Source: Isosphaeraceae bacterium
GTDB taxonomy: Bacteria; Planctomycetota; Planctomycetia; Isosphaerales; Isosphaeraceae
Assembly: GCA_025356475.1 (NCBI GenBank)
Contig: JANXSX010000174.1
Coordinates: 1-49,875 of the forward strand
Length of the DNA: 49,875 nucleotides
Direction of reading: 5' to 3'
Both the position numbers and the translations under genes were made by a program. The notes beneath the pieces are model-generated. The model did no database searches, was not told where the DNA came from, and saw nothing but the letters and a program-made list of their open reading frames with translations. Below, in pieces: positions 21,563 through 31,016 of this stretch; positions within the stretch are counted from its first letter, which is position 1; the number at the start of each line of letters is the position of its first letter.

Positions 21563-23200
21563 TTAGGGGGCAACCGGCGGTGTCGACCCCGTCATGCCGA
21601 GCTTGACAAGCTCGACATGATCCGACAGATAGGGAAATCTTGCGAATCGATCGACAAACTCGCGTCGGGATCGCAGAGCCTGTTCGGGGAGTCTCGCAGT
21701 CTCGGCGGCGACGATCATTTGCATGGCGTCCTCAGCCTCGCGTCGGCGGCGGGTGACCGCCTGCTCGAGTTCCTCGGCTCGATTTAGAGCTAGCAGTCGC
21801 CAGCCTCGCGCAACCGGCTCAGGCGACTTGGAATACTTCTCCGCCAGGTCACGCCAGTGGATTGCAGAGCCGATTTCATCATTTCTTAACAAATTATCTT
21901 TGATCCGAGCAGTTGTTTCTTTATACGCGCGTTCCAGGTCGGTTCGGGGACTTCCCCCAACGCCACCCGAGTCGAGGTAACCAGAACGTGCCTCGGCATC
22001 CTTGTGATAAATTCGGTCGCGCCAGGTGGTGACCTGTTCCGTGTATGGGTGGTTCGGGTGCTGTGCATCGAGCGGGTCAAGGAACTCTTCTCGGGCTCGG
22101 TTCCAGTCAGCCCTCTGGTCAGAAGCCATCAAGGTCTCAGCATGTGTGTAGAGATAACCTGCGCTTGCCGGCCAGAACTGGTATCCCAAGAAAACGAAGA
22201 TCGCCACGAGTGCGAGGAGAAGAACACCCGTCTCGACTTTATGTCCTTCCAAAGTCTCCAGCCATCCGTAAGCCGCCGACTTTTGTCTCTTCTTCAACTT
22301 GACCTTGGTCCCGATACGAGTGGGGTTGGCGAGTTCCCCATCGGTGGTAGCCCACACCATGGGGATCGGCTCTTTGCGTTCGGCCTTGTCGCGAAGTTCG
22401 CCGAGGATCACGCCGACAGCCGCAGCGTCCCAAGGCCGTTCGCTAGGGGTCTTGGCCAGCAGAGTTGGAACGAGGTCGTTCAGCACGATCGGGATGTCGG
22501 TGATCTTGTCGCTCACGCGAGGTGGAGTTTCGTTCATGTGCGAGTTCATGATCGAAATCGCCGTGTTACCTCGGAATGGGGTCTTACCGGTGAGCATTTC
22601 GAAGAGGACGACGCCAAGTGCATAGAGGTCGATCTTGTGGCTGATCTCGGTCGTGCCTCGGATCTGCTCCGGAGCCATATACGCGGCGGTCCCGATCGTC
22701 TTACCAGGTGCGGTGAGGGCCGTCGCTTCCAGGTCTTTGGCGATCCCGAAGTCCGTAAGCTTCACTCGCCCATCATGGGTGATCATCAAGTTCGACGGTT
22801 TGAGGTCGCGGTGAACGACCCCTCGTTCGTGGGCGTAGTGGAGTGCATCGCAGATCTGGGTCCCGAGTTCGACGACATCACGCCACGGCATAGGCGTGTT
22901 CTCATCGATCAGGCAATCGAGTGTCTTGCCTTTGATGTACTCCATCGCGAAGTACGATCGCCCGTTATAGCGTCCCACCGCGAGGAGGCGGACGATGTTC
23001 GGGTGTCGGAACTGCTGAAGGATCGCCATCTCGCGCTGGAATCGCTCGGAGGCGTTTCCTTTGGCTCCCTGGTCATTGATCATGACCTTTAGCGCGACTT
23101 CACGTCCGGAACCCTCTTGAATTGCGCGATAGACGACTCCCATCGCGCCTGAGCCAAGAATCGCTTCAATCTTATACGAGCCAAGTTTCTCGCCGATCAT
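21563..23200 (-). CDS. Transmembrane Ser/Thr protein kinase (PknB-like)
   Basis: This 545-aa Hanks-type kinase has a complete catalytic domain: glycine loop GSGAMG at 16-21, catalytic Lys K38 in VALKVM, HRD at 130-132 (VVHRDLKPSN), DFG at 150-152 (LTDFGIAKDL) and MAPEQ in the activation segment. A basic linker (KLKKRQK) leads to one membrane helix at about 325-345. The roughly 200-residue extracytoplasmic part has helical, TPR-like character and no PASTA repeats. Planctomycetes carry many such kinases. Substrates are unknown. It may share a transcript with the antitoxin-like gene downstream. Confidence 0.94.
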   Translation of the reverse strand: MIGEKLGSYKIEAILGSGAMGVVYRAIQEGSGREVALKVMINDQGAKGNASERFQREMAILQQFRHPNIVRLLAVGRYNGRSYFAMEYIKGKTLDCLIDENTPMPWRDVVELGTQICDALHYAHERGVVHRDLKPSNLMITHDGRVKLTDFGIAKDLEATALTAPGKTIGTAAYMAPEQIRGTTEISHKIDLYALGVVLFEMLTGKTPFRGNTAISIMNSHMNETPPRVSDKITDIPIVLNDLVPTLLAKTPSERPWDAAAVGVILGELRDKAERKEPIPMVWATTDGELANPTRIGTKVKLKKRQKSAAYGWLETLEGHKVETGVLLLALVAIFVFLGYQFWPASAGYLYTHAETLMASDQRADWNRAREEFLDPLDAQHPNHPYTEQVTTWRDRIYHKDAEARSGYLDSGGVGGSPRTDLERAYKETTARIKDNLLRNDEIGSAIHWRDLAEKYSKSPEPVARGWRLLALNRAEELEQAVTRRRREAEDAMQMIVAAETARLPEQALRSRREFVDRFARFPYLSDHVELVKLGMTGSTPPVAP

Positions 23201-23314
23201 CGGACATGCCCCCAGGCCGCGACTCGTGTCGGCCTCAATACGTCTCGAAGTGATCGAAAGGGACAGACTCTGTGCACAAGAAAGTCTGCCCCCGTTCGTT
23301 CACAGTCGATCAGT

Positions 23315-25459
23315 CTACGACCGAGGCATCACACACGACATCCCCAAAGCGGCGGGAAGGTAACAGTTTTGGACGTAGTCCATCACCATTCGGTCGGCAT
23401 TGAATCGCCACGCCATGCTTCGGAACCCCGACTTTTGCCGGGCGATCCACTCGCGAGGCAATCCACTCATGTCGCGTTTATAATAGAGGGGAATCACTTC
23501 CTCATTGAGCGTCTTGAGGAGATCCCTGCTATCGCGTTCATCCTGGACGGAGGGGACCGAGTTACATTGCCCTGTGCCGATTGCGAAGCCGTTGCTGCCG
23601 TCGTATGCCTCAGCCCACCAGCCGTCTAGGATTGAAAAATTGAGCCCGCCGTTAAGTAGGACCTTCTCGCCCGACGTGCCGCTCGCCTCCTGGGGACGGC
23701 GAGGGTTGTTCAGCCAGACATCCACGCCTTGAACAAGTTGGCGGGCAACGTTCATGTCATAGTCTTCGACGAAGACCAGCCGGTGTTCGAATCTGGAGTC
23801 CCGGCTCAACTTGACAATATTCTGGATCAGTTCCTTGCCGAATCGGTCCTCGGGGTGGGCTTTCCCTGCGAAGATCAACTGAATCGGCTGGTCGATTGAG
23901 CTAAGCATCGCGGTCAAGCGTTCCACGTCCTGAAGGACCAGGTTGGCCCGTTTGTAGGTGGCGAATCGCCGGGCGAACCCGATCGTAAGGATGTTCAGAT
24001 CAAGTGCCGAGCCGAGCTTGGCCTTCGCGGCTTCGGGCTCGCCGCGCTTCACGGCTTGCTCCACCAGACGATTACGAACGAAGTCGATCAGCCTGGCCTT
24101 GAGGACCTGCTGAGTCTCCCAAAGTTCGGCATCATCGACCGTGTCGATCGCCGCCCAAGTCTCTGGGTAACGCATCTTCTCGGGCCAATCCACGCCCAGG
24201 TGTCGATCAAAAATCAGGCGCATCTGGGGTGCGACCCACGTTCCGACGTGGACCCCGTTGGTGATGTGGCCGATCGGTACTTCTTCGACGGTCTTATTCG
24301 GAAACAGGGGCTGCCACATCCGCCGGGAAACCTGACCGTGAAGCGCACTTACGCCGTTGGCATGCCGCGAGAGCTTCAAGGCAATGACCGTCATGCAGTA
24401 GAGTTCGTTCATATCGCTGGGGTAAACCCGACCCAGCCCCATGAAGTCGTCATAGGAGAGGTGGAGTTCCTCACGAAGCTTGCCGAGATGCTCTTCAACG
24501 AGCTGCGACGGGAATCGGTCATGTCCGGCGGCGACCGGGGTATGCGTGGTGAAGACAGTCATCGCCGCAACGTCCTGAGCGGCTTCGCCGAACGGGACAC
24601 TCTCGGTCTCCATCTTCCAACGGATCATTTCGAGCGTGGCGAAGGCGCTATGTCCTTCATTAAGATGGAGGACGGATGGATGATATCCCAGAGCATGCAA
24701 GGCACGAACGCCACCGACGCCCAGGAGCAATTCTTGACGGATGCGAACCTTGGCGTCACCGCCGTAGAGACGTGAGGTCAGCGCGCGGTCACTCGCGGAA
24801 TTCGCGGCGACGTTCGAGTCAAGTAGATACAGGTTGATCCGACCAACCTCGACCTTCCAGAGCTGAGCCTGGAGCACTCCAGAGTGCGTATCGATATTAA
24901 TCTTCAGCGGTTCGCCCGACTTGTCGAGCACAGGCTCGATCGGCAATAGGTCCGGGTCGGCGTTCAGGTAGGATTCCTGTTGCCAGCCGTTTGAATCGAT
25001 GGACTGCCGGAAATAGCCCTGGTCGTACAACAGTCCAACAGCGACCAGCGGGATCCCCAGGTCGCTAGAACTCTTCAAGTGGTCGCCGGCAAGGACGCCC
25101 AAGCCACCGGAATAGATTGGCAGGCTCTCGTGAAGTCCGAATTCGGCCGAGAAGTAGGCAACTGGACGGACTCGGAGGTTGGATGCATGGATTGCACCCC
25201 AACTTGCCTTGTTCTCGAGGTACTCGTTGAGGCGCCTGAAGGCATAATCAATCCGCGAGTCGAGAGCCATATCGGCAGCCTGCTTGATCAGACGCGACGG
25301 GTCGATCTTTTGCAGGAACGCGATCGGATTGTGATCAGTCTCATGCCATAGAGCTGGGTCGAGCTCGCGGAAGAGGCTGATCACCCCAGGCTGCCAAGTC
25401 CACCAGAGATTTCGCCCAAGTTCCTTCAGCTTCTCGATCGTCTGAGCCTGACCAACCAT
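23315..25459 (-). CDS. glgP: Alpha-glucan (glycogen) phosphorylase, GT35
   Basis: It degrades glycogen or maltodextrin by phosphorolysis to glucose 1-phosphate. The 714-aa protein belongs to the shorter, divergent GlgP group rather than the ~800-aa classical type. The start is the ATG at 25459 after GAGGGG; an in-frame extension to 25612 is not needed. Features in order are the N-terminal DUF3417-like segment (LKELGRNLWWTWQPG), YFSAEFGLHESLPIYSGGLGVLAGDHLKSSSDLG, HLNEGHSAF, ITNGVHVGTWVAP and FAGKAHPED. The PLP-binding region is EASGTSGEKVLLNGGLNFSILDGWW, with the Schiff-base Lys in GEK. The family usually has Met or Tyr before that Lys; here it is Glu. Confidence 0.94.
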   Translation of the reverse strand: MVGQAQTIEKLKELGRNLWWTWQPGVISLFRELDPALWHETDHNPIAFLQKIDPSRLIKQAADMALDSRIDYAFRRLNEYLENKASWGAIHASNLRVRPVAYFSAEFGLHESLPIYSGGLGVLAGDHLKSSSDLGIPLVAVGLLYDQGYFRQSIDSNGWQQESYLNADPDLLPIEPVLDKSGEPLKINIDTHSGVLQAQLWKVEVGRINLYLLDSNVAANSASDRALTSRLYGGDAKVRIRQELLLGVGGVRALHALGYHPSVLHLNEGHSAFATLEMIRWKMETESVPFGEAAQDVAAMTVFTTHTPVAAGHDRFPSQLVEEHLGKLREELHLSYDDFMGLGRVYPSDMNELYCMTVIALKLSRHANGVSALHGQVSRRMWQPLFPNKTVEEVPIGHITNGVHVGTWVAPQMRLIFDRHLGVDWPEKMRYPETWAAIDTVDDAELWETQQVLKARLIDFVRNRLVEQAVKRGEPEAAKAKLGSALDLNILTIGFARRFATYKRANLVLQDVERLTAMLSSIDQPIQLIFAGKAHPEDRFGKELIQNIVKLSRDSRFEHRLVFVEDYDMNVARQLVQGVDVWLNNPRRPQEASGTSGEKVLLNGGLNFSILDGWWAEAYDGSNGFAIGTGQCNSVPSVQDERDSRDLLKTLNEEVIPLYYKRDMSGLPREWIARQKSGFRSMAWRFNADRMVMDYVQNCYLPAALGMSCVMPRS

Positions 25460-26092
25460 GGACCCCTCACTTTCCAACGGGACACAGTGCGCGTGGCGCA
25501 ACACACGCCCCGCCATTGCTTCACGCAAAGGAACTTTAGTATCCGACTTTTCACGCAACGGGCAAGCCTCTACCCCTCGTTTGCAGCTAAGAGTCTTGCA
25601 GACGTTCACCAAAGCTTAGGACAGAATCGGGCCGGATGGGGAGTCGAGCCCAGATTCAACGCACAAATTAGCGCGGCACACGAGTTGGGATGCGCAGGGC
25701 TGTTGAGATGAGCAAATACGAAGTCGATGTATTCTTTGGCACGACTGGATCGTTTGAGACCTTCGCTTGTGGCGGTTACCGATCTGGGAGAAGCCCTTGT
25801 CGTGAACGATCGTAAGGTCGTCAGAACGAAACACCACAGGAATGATGCGCTGGAAGCACACTTCCCGTCTGAGAAATGCCAGGGCTTCCCGGCAAATACA
25901 TCGGGATCGATCTACGCAAAAACTTTCGAACGGACCGTATCGATTAGCCACGTTGGAGGAGGACCTGCTTCCGCACGGTGAAAGCGCGGGGTCGTTGGCA
26001 GCGCAGGGGGCTCGGGCTGAGAAGGTGATGAGTTCCCGTTCTCCAACCTTTGCGTGTGAGGTATAGTCCGTTCCAACAAGGAGGAACAACCC
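25460..26092. other. Intergenic region with no recognisable gene
   Basis: The short open frames on both strands here have no family resemblance and no good ribosome-binding sites. A TATAGT at 26062-26067, 25 bases before the 26093 start, is a possible -10 box, but no good -35 is seen. Confidence 0.5.
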
Positions 26093-26230
26093 ATGGCCGT
26101 AACCGTGCAACTCTCCGATGCCGCGATCGCCGTGCTCCGGTTCGAGATCAAGGGATACCGATCCAAACGGCCAGGTCGCCGGCTAGGAGCCTATCGCGAG
26201 TTGGCCGAAGCCGGGACCGCTTCCCCGTAG
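26093..26230 (+). CDS. Small, possibly truncated hypothetical protein
   Basis: This 45-aa reading frame has one of the best ribosome-binding sites in the window (AAGGAGG, seven bases before the ATG). It encodes MAVTVQLSDAAIAVLRF, then a basic stretch (KGYRSKRPGRR), and ends LGAYRELAEAGTASP. From memory, longer planctomycete proteins begin with the same pattern (V-Q-L-S-D-x-A-I-A-V-L-R-F ... YRELAEAG) and continue well beyond this point. This may therefore be the surviving N-terminus of a broken gene. No continuation is clear in other frames. Function is unknown. Confidence 0.5.
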   Translation: MAVTVQLSDAAIAVLRFEIKGYRSKRPGRRLGAYRELAEAGTASP

Positions 26231-26666
26231 TGTGTTCTTTCATTCAGCCCGATGACTTCGGCATGAAATTCTAGATCGAGTACTCCCGAATTAACATTCA
26301 GCCTGCCGCCTGTCGAGTTGCCGCCCCCGTCTCGCTCGTGGGGGTTGTGATCGGGTGAACCGATCTGATTGTCCGGAATGCCCAGATCTTCCATCCGATG
26401 CTAGGGAACTCACGCCCGGATAATGGCAGCATAGTTTCCGAACCATCGTCTTGCCGCTGAGAAACCGCGACGCTACGATGTAATAAGAAACGGACTTAAT
26501 GTGATCACGTGTTAAATTGTCTCACGCTGATATGCGTCAATCCGAAATGATCCTCTCGAAGCAAGAGTCCTTGTCGCTCTGGTTCATTCCTACCGGAACT
26601 GGTATTTCGTAAACACTCATCCTAATCGCTCCAACTGTTCCCCCGACCAGGCAGGATCTTTTCAAC
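26231..26666. other. Intergenic region before the lactonase gene
   Basis: No gene, RNA or strong repeat is visible in these 436 bases. They are more AT-rich toward 26480-26530 and presumably contain the promoter of the downstream gene. They may also include decayed coding sequence continuing from the 26093 gene. Confidence 0.4.
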
Positions 26667-27938
26667 ATGAATCGTCCCGACAGTTCCCGGCGTTCGTTTT
26701 TGAAGACTACGGCGACACTTGCGGGAACAACACCCCTCATGGAGGGTTTGCTGCAAGCGCAAGCGGCGAAAGCGGTCGGACCACTGCTCGCCTATGTGGG
26801 AACTTTCAGTTCTCCACTGCGCGATGTGTTACCAACCCAGGTCGACCTCCCGCCTGGCAACGGTCGCGGCATTCACATTTTTCAGGTGGATCGGACGAGT
26901 GGGGCGATGACGCCCGCCGGGATCCAGGAGATGGGCACGAGCCCGAGTTGCTTGGCTTTGAATACCTCCGGAACCTGCCTCTACTCCGCCAACGAAACGG
27001 ATCGGGTGGGGGATGACAAGGAGGGGACGGTCAGTGCCTTCGCCATCAATCGAGCGAACGGAACATTAACGCAGCTCAACACCATTCGTTCCGGTGGCGC
27101 GGGTCCTACGTTCGTGAGCGTCCACCCGGCCGGACGGTTTCTATTAGTGGCCAATTATTTCGGGGGTTCGGTTGCGGTACTCCCGATTCTTGCCGATGGC
27201 CGCCTGGGTCCTCCCACCGATATCAAGAACGATGCCGGCACACTCGGCCCCACAAAGGCTAAAAACGCTCCACCGGGCAGCTTTGCGTTCAGCGGTCATG
27301 ATCGAACTCACGCCCATATGATTCAGGCCGATCCCTCTGGACGGTTCGTCCTTCATGTGGACCTGGGCCTGGATCAAATCTTCGTCTGGAAGTTCGACGA
27401 CCAGAAGGGGGTTCTGACTCCGAGCGAATCGCCCTCCATCTCGCTCCCGCCAGGTGATGGGCCCCGGCATTTCCATTTTCACCCCAATGGACGTTGGTTT
27501 TACTCCATCCAGGAGGAGGCATCGAACGTCGTCTTGTTTGACTATGATGCCGCGACAGCTAAGCTCGCCTCACGACAGACGATTTCGACGCTTCCACCCG
27601 GATTTGCCGGGACTAACTTCTGCTCCGAGATCCTGGTTTCCGCCGATGGCCGGTTTGTCTTCGCCGGCAACCGGCTACACGATAGCATCGGGATCTTTTC
27701 CATAGGCGCGAACGGCATGTTGGCATACGTCGGAGAAGAATGGACACGCGGGGATTATCCGCGCAGTTTCAACTTCGACCCCACTGGCGAGTTCCTGTAC
27801 TGTTGCAATCAGCGAGGTGACAACATCACCGTCTTCCGAGTCGATCGCAAAACCGGCGGCCTCAACTTCACAGGCCACTATACCCCGGTCGGCAACCCTT
27901 CAAGCATCGTTTTCCTCGACCTCGCAAAAGGGAATTAG
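26667..27938 (+). CDS. Tat-exported lactonase-family seven-bladed beta-propeller protein (6-phosphogluconolactonase-like)
   Basis: This 423-aa protein has a twin-arginine signal in the first 25 residues (SRRSFLKTTATLAG). A Lactonase/YbhE-type beta-propeller follows: LLAYVGTFSSP, GRGIHIFQVDRTSGAMTP, GTCLYSANE, GAGPTFVSVHPAGRFLLVANYFGGSVAVLPI, FSGHDRTHAHMIQADPSGRFVLHVDLGLDQIFVWKF, GDGPRHFHFHPNGRWFYSIQEEASNVVLF and GEFLYCCNQRGDNITVFRVD. The family includes cytoplasmic 6-phosphogluconolactonase Pgl, but this copy is exported, so it probably acts on another lactone or sugar in the periplasm. Confidence 0.9.
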   Translation: MNRPDSSRRSFLKTTATLAGTTPLMEGLLQAQAAKAVGPLLAYVGTFSSPLRDVLPTQVDLPPGNGRGIHIFQVDRTSGAMTPAGIQEMGTSPSCLALNTSGTCLYSANETDRVGDDKEGTVSAFAINRANGTLTQLNTIRSGGAGPTFVSVHPAGRFLLVANYFGGSVAVLPILADGRLGPPTDIKNDAGTLGPTKAKNAPPGSFAFSGHDRTHAHMIQADPSGRFVLHVDLGLDQIFVWKFDDQKGVLTPSESPSISLPPGDGPRHFHFHPNGRWFYSIQEEASNVVLFDYDAATAKLASRQTISTLPPGFAGTNFCSEILVSADGRFVFAGNRLHDSIGIFSIGANGMLAYVGEEWTRGDYPRSFNFDPTGEFLYCCNQRGDNITVFRVDRKTGGLNFTGHYTPVGNPSSIVFLDLAKGN

Positions 27939-27974
27939 AACTTCTGCCACTCGGGGTGTCCCCATAGCTTGCAC

Positions 27975-28184
27975 TCAATCTGTGAATAGCCCTGGTTCGG
28001 TGTCTTGCATGGGTGCGTCGTTAACGGTTATGTTATTTTTATCACTGAAACCGAATCGATCGTGTCCGCCCTCTCCGGCGGCTGCTGTTCGGCGATGATA
28101 TCCAACCTGCTGGGTTTCCGCCTCGTGGCCCTCTAATGTCGCACGGCAGCGAATTGCAATCTCTTCGAATCGCCAACGAATCAA
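27975..28184 (-). pseudogene. Possible WD40-repeat gene remnant
   Basis: In the minus-strand frame across 28184-27975 the translation contains ATLEGHEAETQQVGYHRRT and then TAAAGEGGHDRF. This resembles one WD40 blade (TLEGHEAxVxxVxxSPDGRTxAxGGxD). No start, no second intact blade and no propeller length are present, so it would be a decayed fragment. The left arm of a 25-bp inverted repeat lies inside it. Low confidence. Confidence 0.25.
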
Positions 28185-28382
28185 GACTCAACAGCTTTCT
28201 CAGCCGAATTTCGTCGAGTCGCGTCTCATCCACGACGCCATTCGAAATAGGACGAATTACCGGATAGAACATTTCGGCACAATCGTCTCATTTTCCCCAA
28301 ATCCAAGGCTCATTGAGGCTTACGAGTTCAACCCCAAACGCTTGGAATCGAATCGTTGTGCGACATTAGAGGGCCACGAGGC
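28120..28382. repeat. 25-bp perfect inverted repeat bounding a 263-bp segment
   Basis: Bases 28120-28144 and 28358-28382 are exact reverse complements over 25 bp, ending sharply at both sides, with 213 bp between. No flanking target-site duplication is visible. The right arm ends at the point where similarity of the downstream gene to membrane-bound dehydrogenases begins. It may be the ends of a small non-autonomous element or the scar of an inversion. Confidence 0.8.
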
Positions 28383-28387
28383 TCGCG

Positions 28388-30001
28388 TTGCTCATGGGGT
28401 TAAATGAGTCCCTCAAGGGACGCCGACAGGTGCCGATGCCCACCACCTGGCCAAAATTGGCGGATAGCCTCGTTCGTTCGAGCGACTCAAAGCTTCGTTC
28501 ACAGGCATTGGCTCTAGCGCTGACATTCGGTGATGTGACAGCTATTTCGACCATGCGAGCTATTCTGATCGACAATGCCGTCGACCTGGCTCTAAGACGT
28601 GAGGCCCTGGATGCGTTACTCAAGGTCAAGGCCGTTGACCTCGCCCCCGCCCTTCAGGCTCTGATCGCCCAGCCTGAGCTGCGAGGTCAAGCCTTACGCG
28701 GGTTAGCGAGTGTCGACGATGCCAAGACTCCCGTTGCGATTCTTCAACTCTACAAGAGGTTCAGTGCCGATGATCGTCGCGATGCGTTGAACACACTCGC
28801 CTCCCGGCCTTCGTTCGCTCGTGCATTGGTGGCGGCAGTTGAGAGCAACTCGGTCGCCTCTGCCGATCTCTCCGCCGATCTGGTACGTCAGCTTCGCAAT
28901 CTGGGAGATGGCGACCTCATCGATCGTGTGGGGAAAGTCTGGGGCCAGATCCGCGAGACCTCGGCCGATCGGACCAAGAGGATCGCTGACTACCGGAACC
29001 GGATTATGCAGGTCAGTGGTCCGGCTGCCGATCCGTCCTTAGGCCGCGCTGTCTATGCGAAGACGTGTCAACAATGTCACACGTTATTCGGCGTCGGCGG
29101 CAAAGTTGGTCCTGAGCTGACTGGCTCAAATCGTCGCGACTTGAGCTACATATTGGAGAATGTCCTCGACCCAAGTGCGCTCATTGGCAAGGATTATCTG
29201 GCCCATGTGATCGCCACGACCGACGGTCGTACTCTCACCGGGATCGTTCAATCCGAAGATAAGGATGCGATCACCCTAGTGACTGCCAATGAAACACTAG
29301 TCTTGCCACTAGCAGAAGTTGAAGAGAGGAAGCCAAGCACATCTTCAATGATGCCCGAAGATCTCTGGTCCAATCTCTCCGACACGGAGATCCGGGCCCT
29401 CGTCGCATATCTCGCCCAGCCGACTCAGGTACCGATCCTTGCAACTCCCGACAATATTGCAGGGCTCTTCAACGGTCGCGATTTGACCGGTTGGCAAGGC
29501 GATTTGACGGTCTGGTCGGTCGAGAGCGGCGAGATTGTTGGCCGCACCAAGATGGGTCTCGCTCAGAATACCTGGCTCCGCTCTGATCTCTTACTCCGCG
29601 ACTTCCGGCTCACCCTTCAGGTCAAGCTCGTTGCAAATCTAGGCAACAGCGGCATCCAATTCCGGAGCGTCGTCCTGCCCGATGCCGAGGTCAAAGGCAA
29701 CCAGGCCGACGTCGGTCCCGGCTGGTGGGGAAAGCTATATGAAGAGCATGGTCGAGGTCTGCTTTGGGACAAGTCGGGGGAAGCCCATGTCAAGATCGGT
29801 GATTGGAATACCTACGAGATTCTGGCGATCGGTTCCAAAATCGTTACTAAACTCAACGGCAAGGTCTGTGTCGATCTTGACGATCCTGCCGGGCTGAGAG
29901 TGGGCATCACGGCACTCCAACTCCATTCTGGGGGCCCTACCGAGGTTCGGTTCAAGGAACTGAAGCTCGAACTCAATCCGCCACTCGATCCCAGCCCGTG
30001 A
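28388..30001 (+). pseudogene. 5'-truncated PVC-type membrane-bound dehydrogenase: HEAT, cytochrome c and DUF1080 part
   Basis: This 537-codon open frame matches the C-terminal half of a large planctomycete protein family. HEAT-like helices occupy about 1-200 (beginning GLNESLKGRRQVPMP). A cytochrome c domain has CQQCH at 227-231 and the heme-region end SMMPEDLW. A C-terminal DUF1080 domain runs from about residue 355 (GLFNGRDLTGWQGDLTVWSVESGEIVGR to the end). The N-terminal propeller/dehydrogenase domain and signal peptide are missing. The first codon is a TTG with no ribosome-binding site, and a heme domain without an export signal would not mature. The break coincides with the right arm of the inverted repeat. 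The remaining frame is intact, so the damage is recent, or a fragment is still made. Confidence 0.75.
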
Positions 30002-30159
30002 TCGCCGCTGTGAGTGGATTGTTGTTTAGGATTGGGGACCACGAACAGTTCCTCTGCGAGAGACGGAGCCTCACGTTAAGCCTTGACACTGTCGGAAAGA
30101 CAAAACTCGCACTGTATTCATATTCAACCTTCGTGTTTGACACTCGGACAATCAACGAC

Positions 30160-30185
30160 AAGGCCTCGACTTGCGTCGAGGCCTT
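30160..30185. terminator. Hairpin between the convergent dehydrogenase fragment and tRNA-Ser
   Basis: A perfect 11-bp stem, AAGGCCTCGAC (30160-30170) with GTCGAGGCCTT (30175-30185), has a TTGC loop. It lies 78 bp beyond the tRNA-Ser 3' end and 158 bp beyond the plus-strand gene. T-runs are weak on both strands. The remaining bases of 30002-30262 hold no gene. Confidence 0.6.
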
Positions 30186-30262
30186 GATTCTCAACATGTT
30201 ATTGACCAGCGATTTAGGCACGGCATGTCAGCCGTTGTCGTCGCCTGTCACCACACGAACAG

Positions 30263-30350
30263 CGGAGGAGGTGGGATTCGAACCCACGGAACCGGAGACC
30301 GGTTCGCCGGTTTTCGAGACCGGTCCTTTCGACCACTCAGGCACCCCTCC
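30263..30350 (-). tRNA. tRNA-Ser(CGA)
   Basis: This is an 88-nt class II tRNA on the minus strand. The acceptor stem is GGAGGGG/CTCCTCC with discriminator G. The D-arm is followed by the anticodon arm CCGGT-CTCGAAA-ACCGG with anticodon CGA, reading UCG. The long variable arm (CGAACCGGTCTCCGGTTC) and long class II form identify serine. The T-arm is GTGGG-TTCGAAT-CCCAC. CCA is not encoded. It lies 27 bp downstream of tadA on the same strand, so the two are probably co-transcribed. Confidence 0.96.
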
Positions 30351-30377
30351 GTAGGGTGATCTTCTCGTAAAGATCGT

Positions 30378-30851
30378 TCATACTCGGCGTCGTTCTTGAA
30401 AGAAAGTCTTGAGAACTTCGGAACACTCCTCGGAAAGAACGCCACCAACAACTTGTGGACGATGGTTGAGACGAAGATCGGAAGTGAGGCGGTAGAGGCT
30501 TTGACAGGCACCGGCTTTAGGGTCGGTCGCTCCGTAAACGACTCGGTCGATTCTCGAAAGGACAATCGCTCCAGCGCACATTGCACAGGGTTCGAGTGTC
30601 ACGTACAACGTGCAACCCGAAAGTCGCCAGGTGTTCAAGACTCGCCCCGCGAGGGCCAGAGCGAGTCGCTCGGCGTGTGCGGTGGGATCGCTGAGGGTCT
30701 CTCGCAAGTTGAAGGCTTGCGAGAGAATCCTGTCGCCTCGGGCAACTAACGCTCCAACCGGTACTTCTCCGAGTGTGCCTGCTTCTCTTGCCAGAGCAAG
30801 CGCGACCCGCATCAGGGAGATGTCCACGGGATCGTCAGTTCGAGCTCCCAA
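30378..30851 (-). CDS. tadA: tRNA-specific adenosine deaminase TadA
   Basis: It converts the wobble adenosine of tRNA-Arg(ACG) to inosine. The 157-aa protein has the cytidine/adenosine deaminase zinc motif: HAE at 59-61 with catalytic E61, and PCAMC at 88-92 with C89 and C92. EVPVGALVARGDRIL and VVYGATDPKAGACQSLYRL are also typical. The listed start is a TTG; a GTG eight codons or an ATG thirteen codons further in are alternatives, and none has a strong ribosome-binding site. The tRNA-Ser(CGA) gene follows 27 bp later. Confidence 0.95.
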   Translation of the reverse strand: MGARTDDPVDISLMRVALALAREAGTLGEVPVGALVARGDRILSQAFNLRETLSDPTAHAERLALALAGRVLNTWRLSGCTLYVTLEPCAMCAGAIVLSRIDRVVYGATDPKAGACQSLYRLTSDLRLNHRPQVVGGVLSEECSEVLKTFFQERRRV

Positions 30852-31016
30852 AGTTCACCGAACCACGCCCTTACTGTCCTGATCCCGACTTCTCATTTCA
30901 ATTACAATAACCGGGACTCCACCCGATTGCAACGCTCGCTCTTGCGAGGCTCACCCAATTGTCGACGTCATCCTGAGCTCGATCGCGTTTCAAACGCCGA
31001 GCCAGGCCTCATCGGC

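Noticed and set aside
22004-23092. Plus-strand open frame of 362 codons opposite the Ser/Thr kinase
   Set aside because: It is antisense to the conserved kinase domain and shows no motifs or ribosome-binding site.
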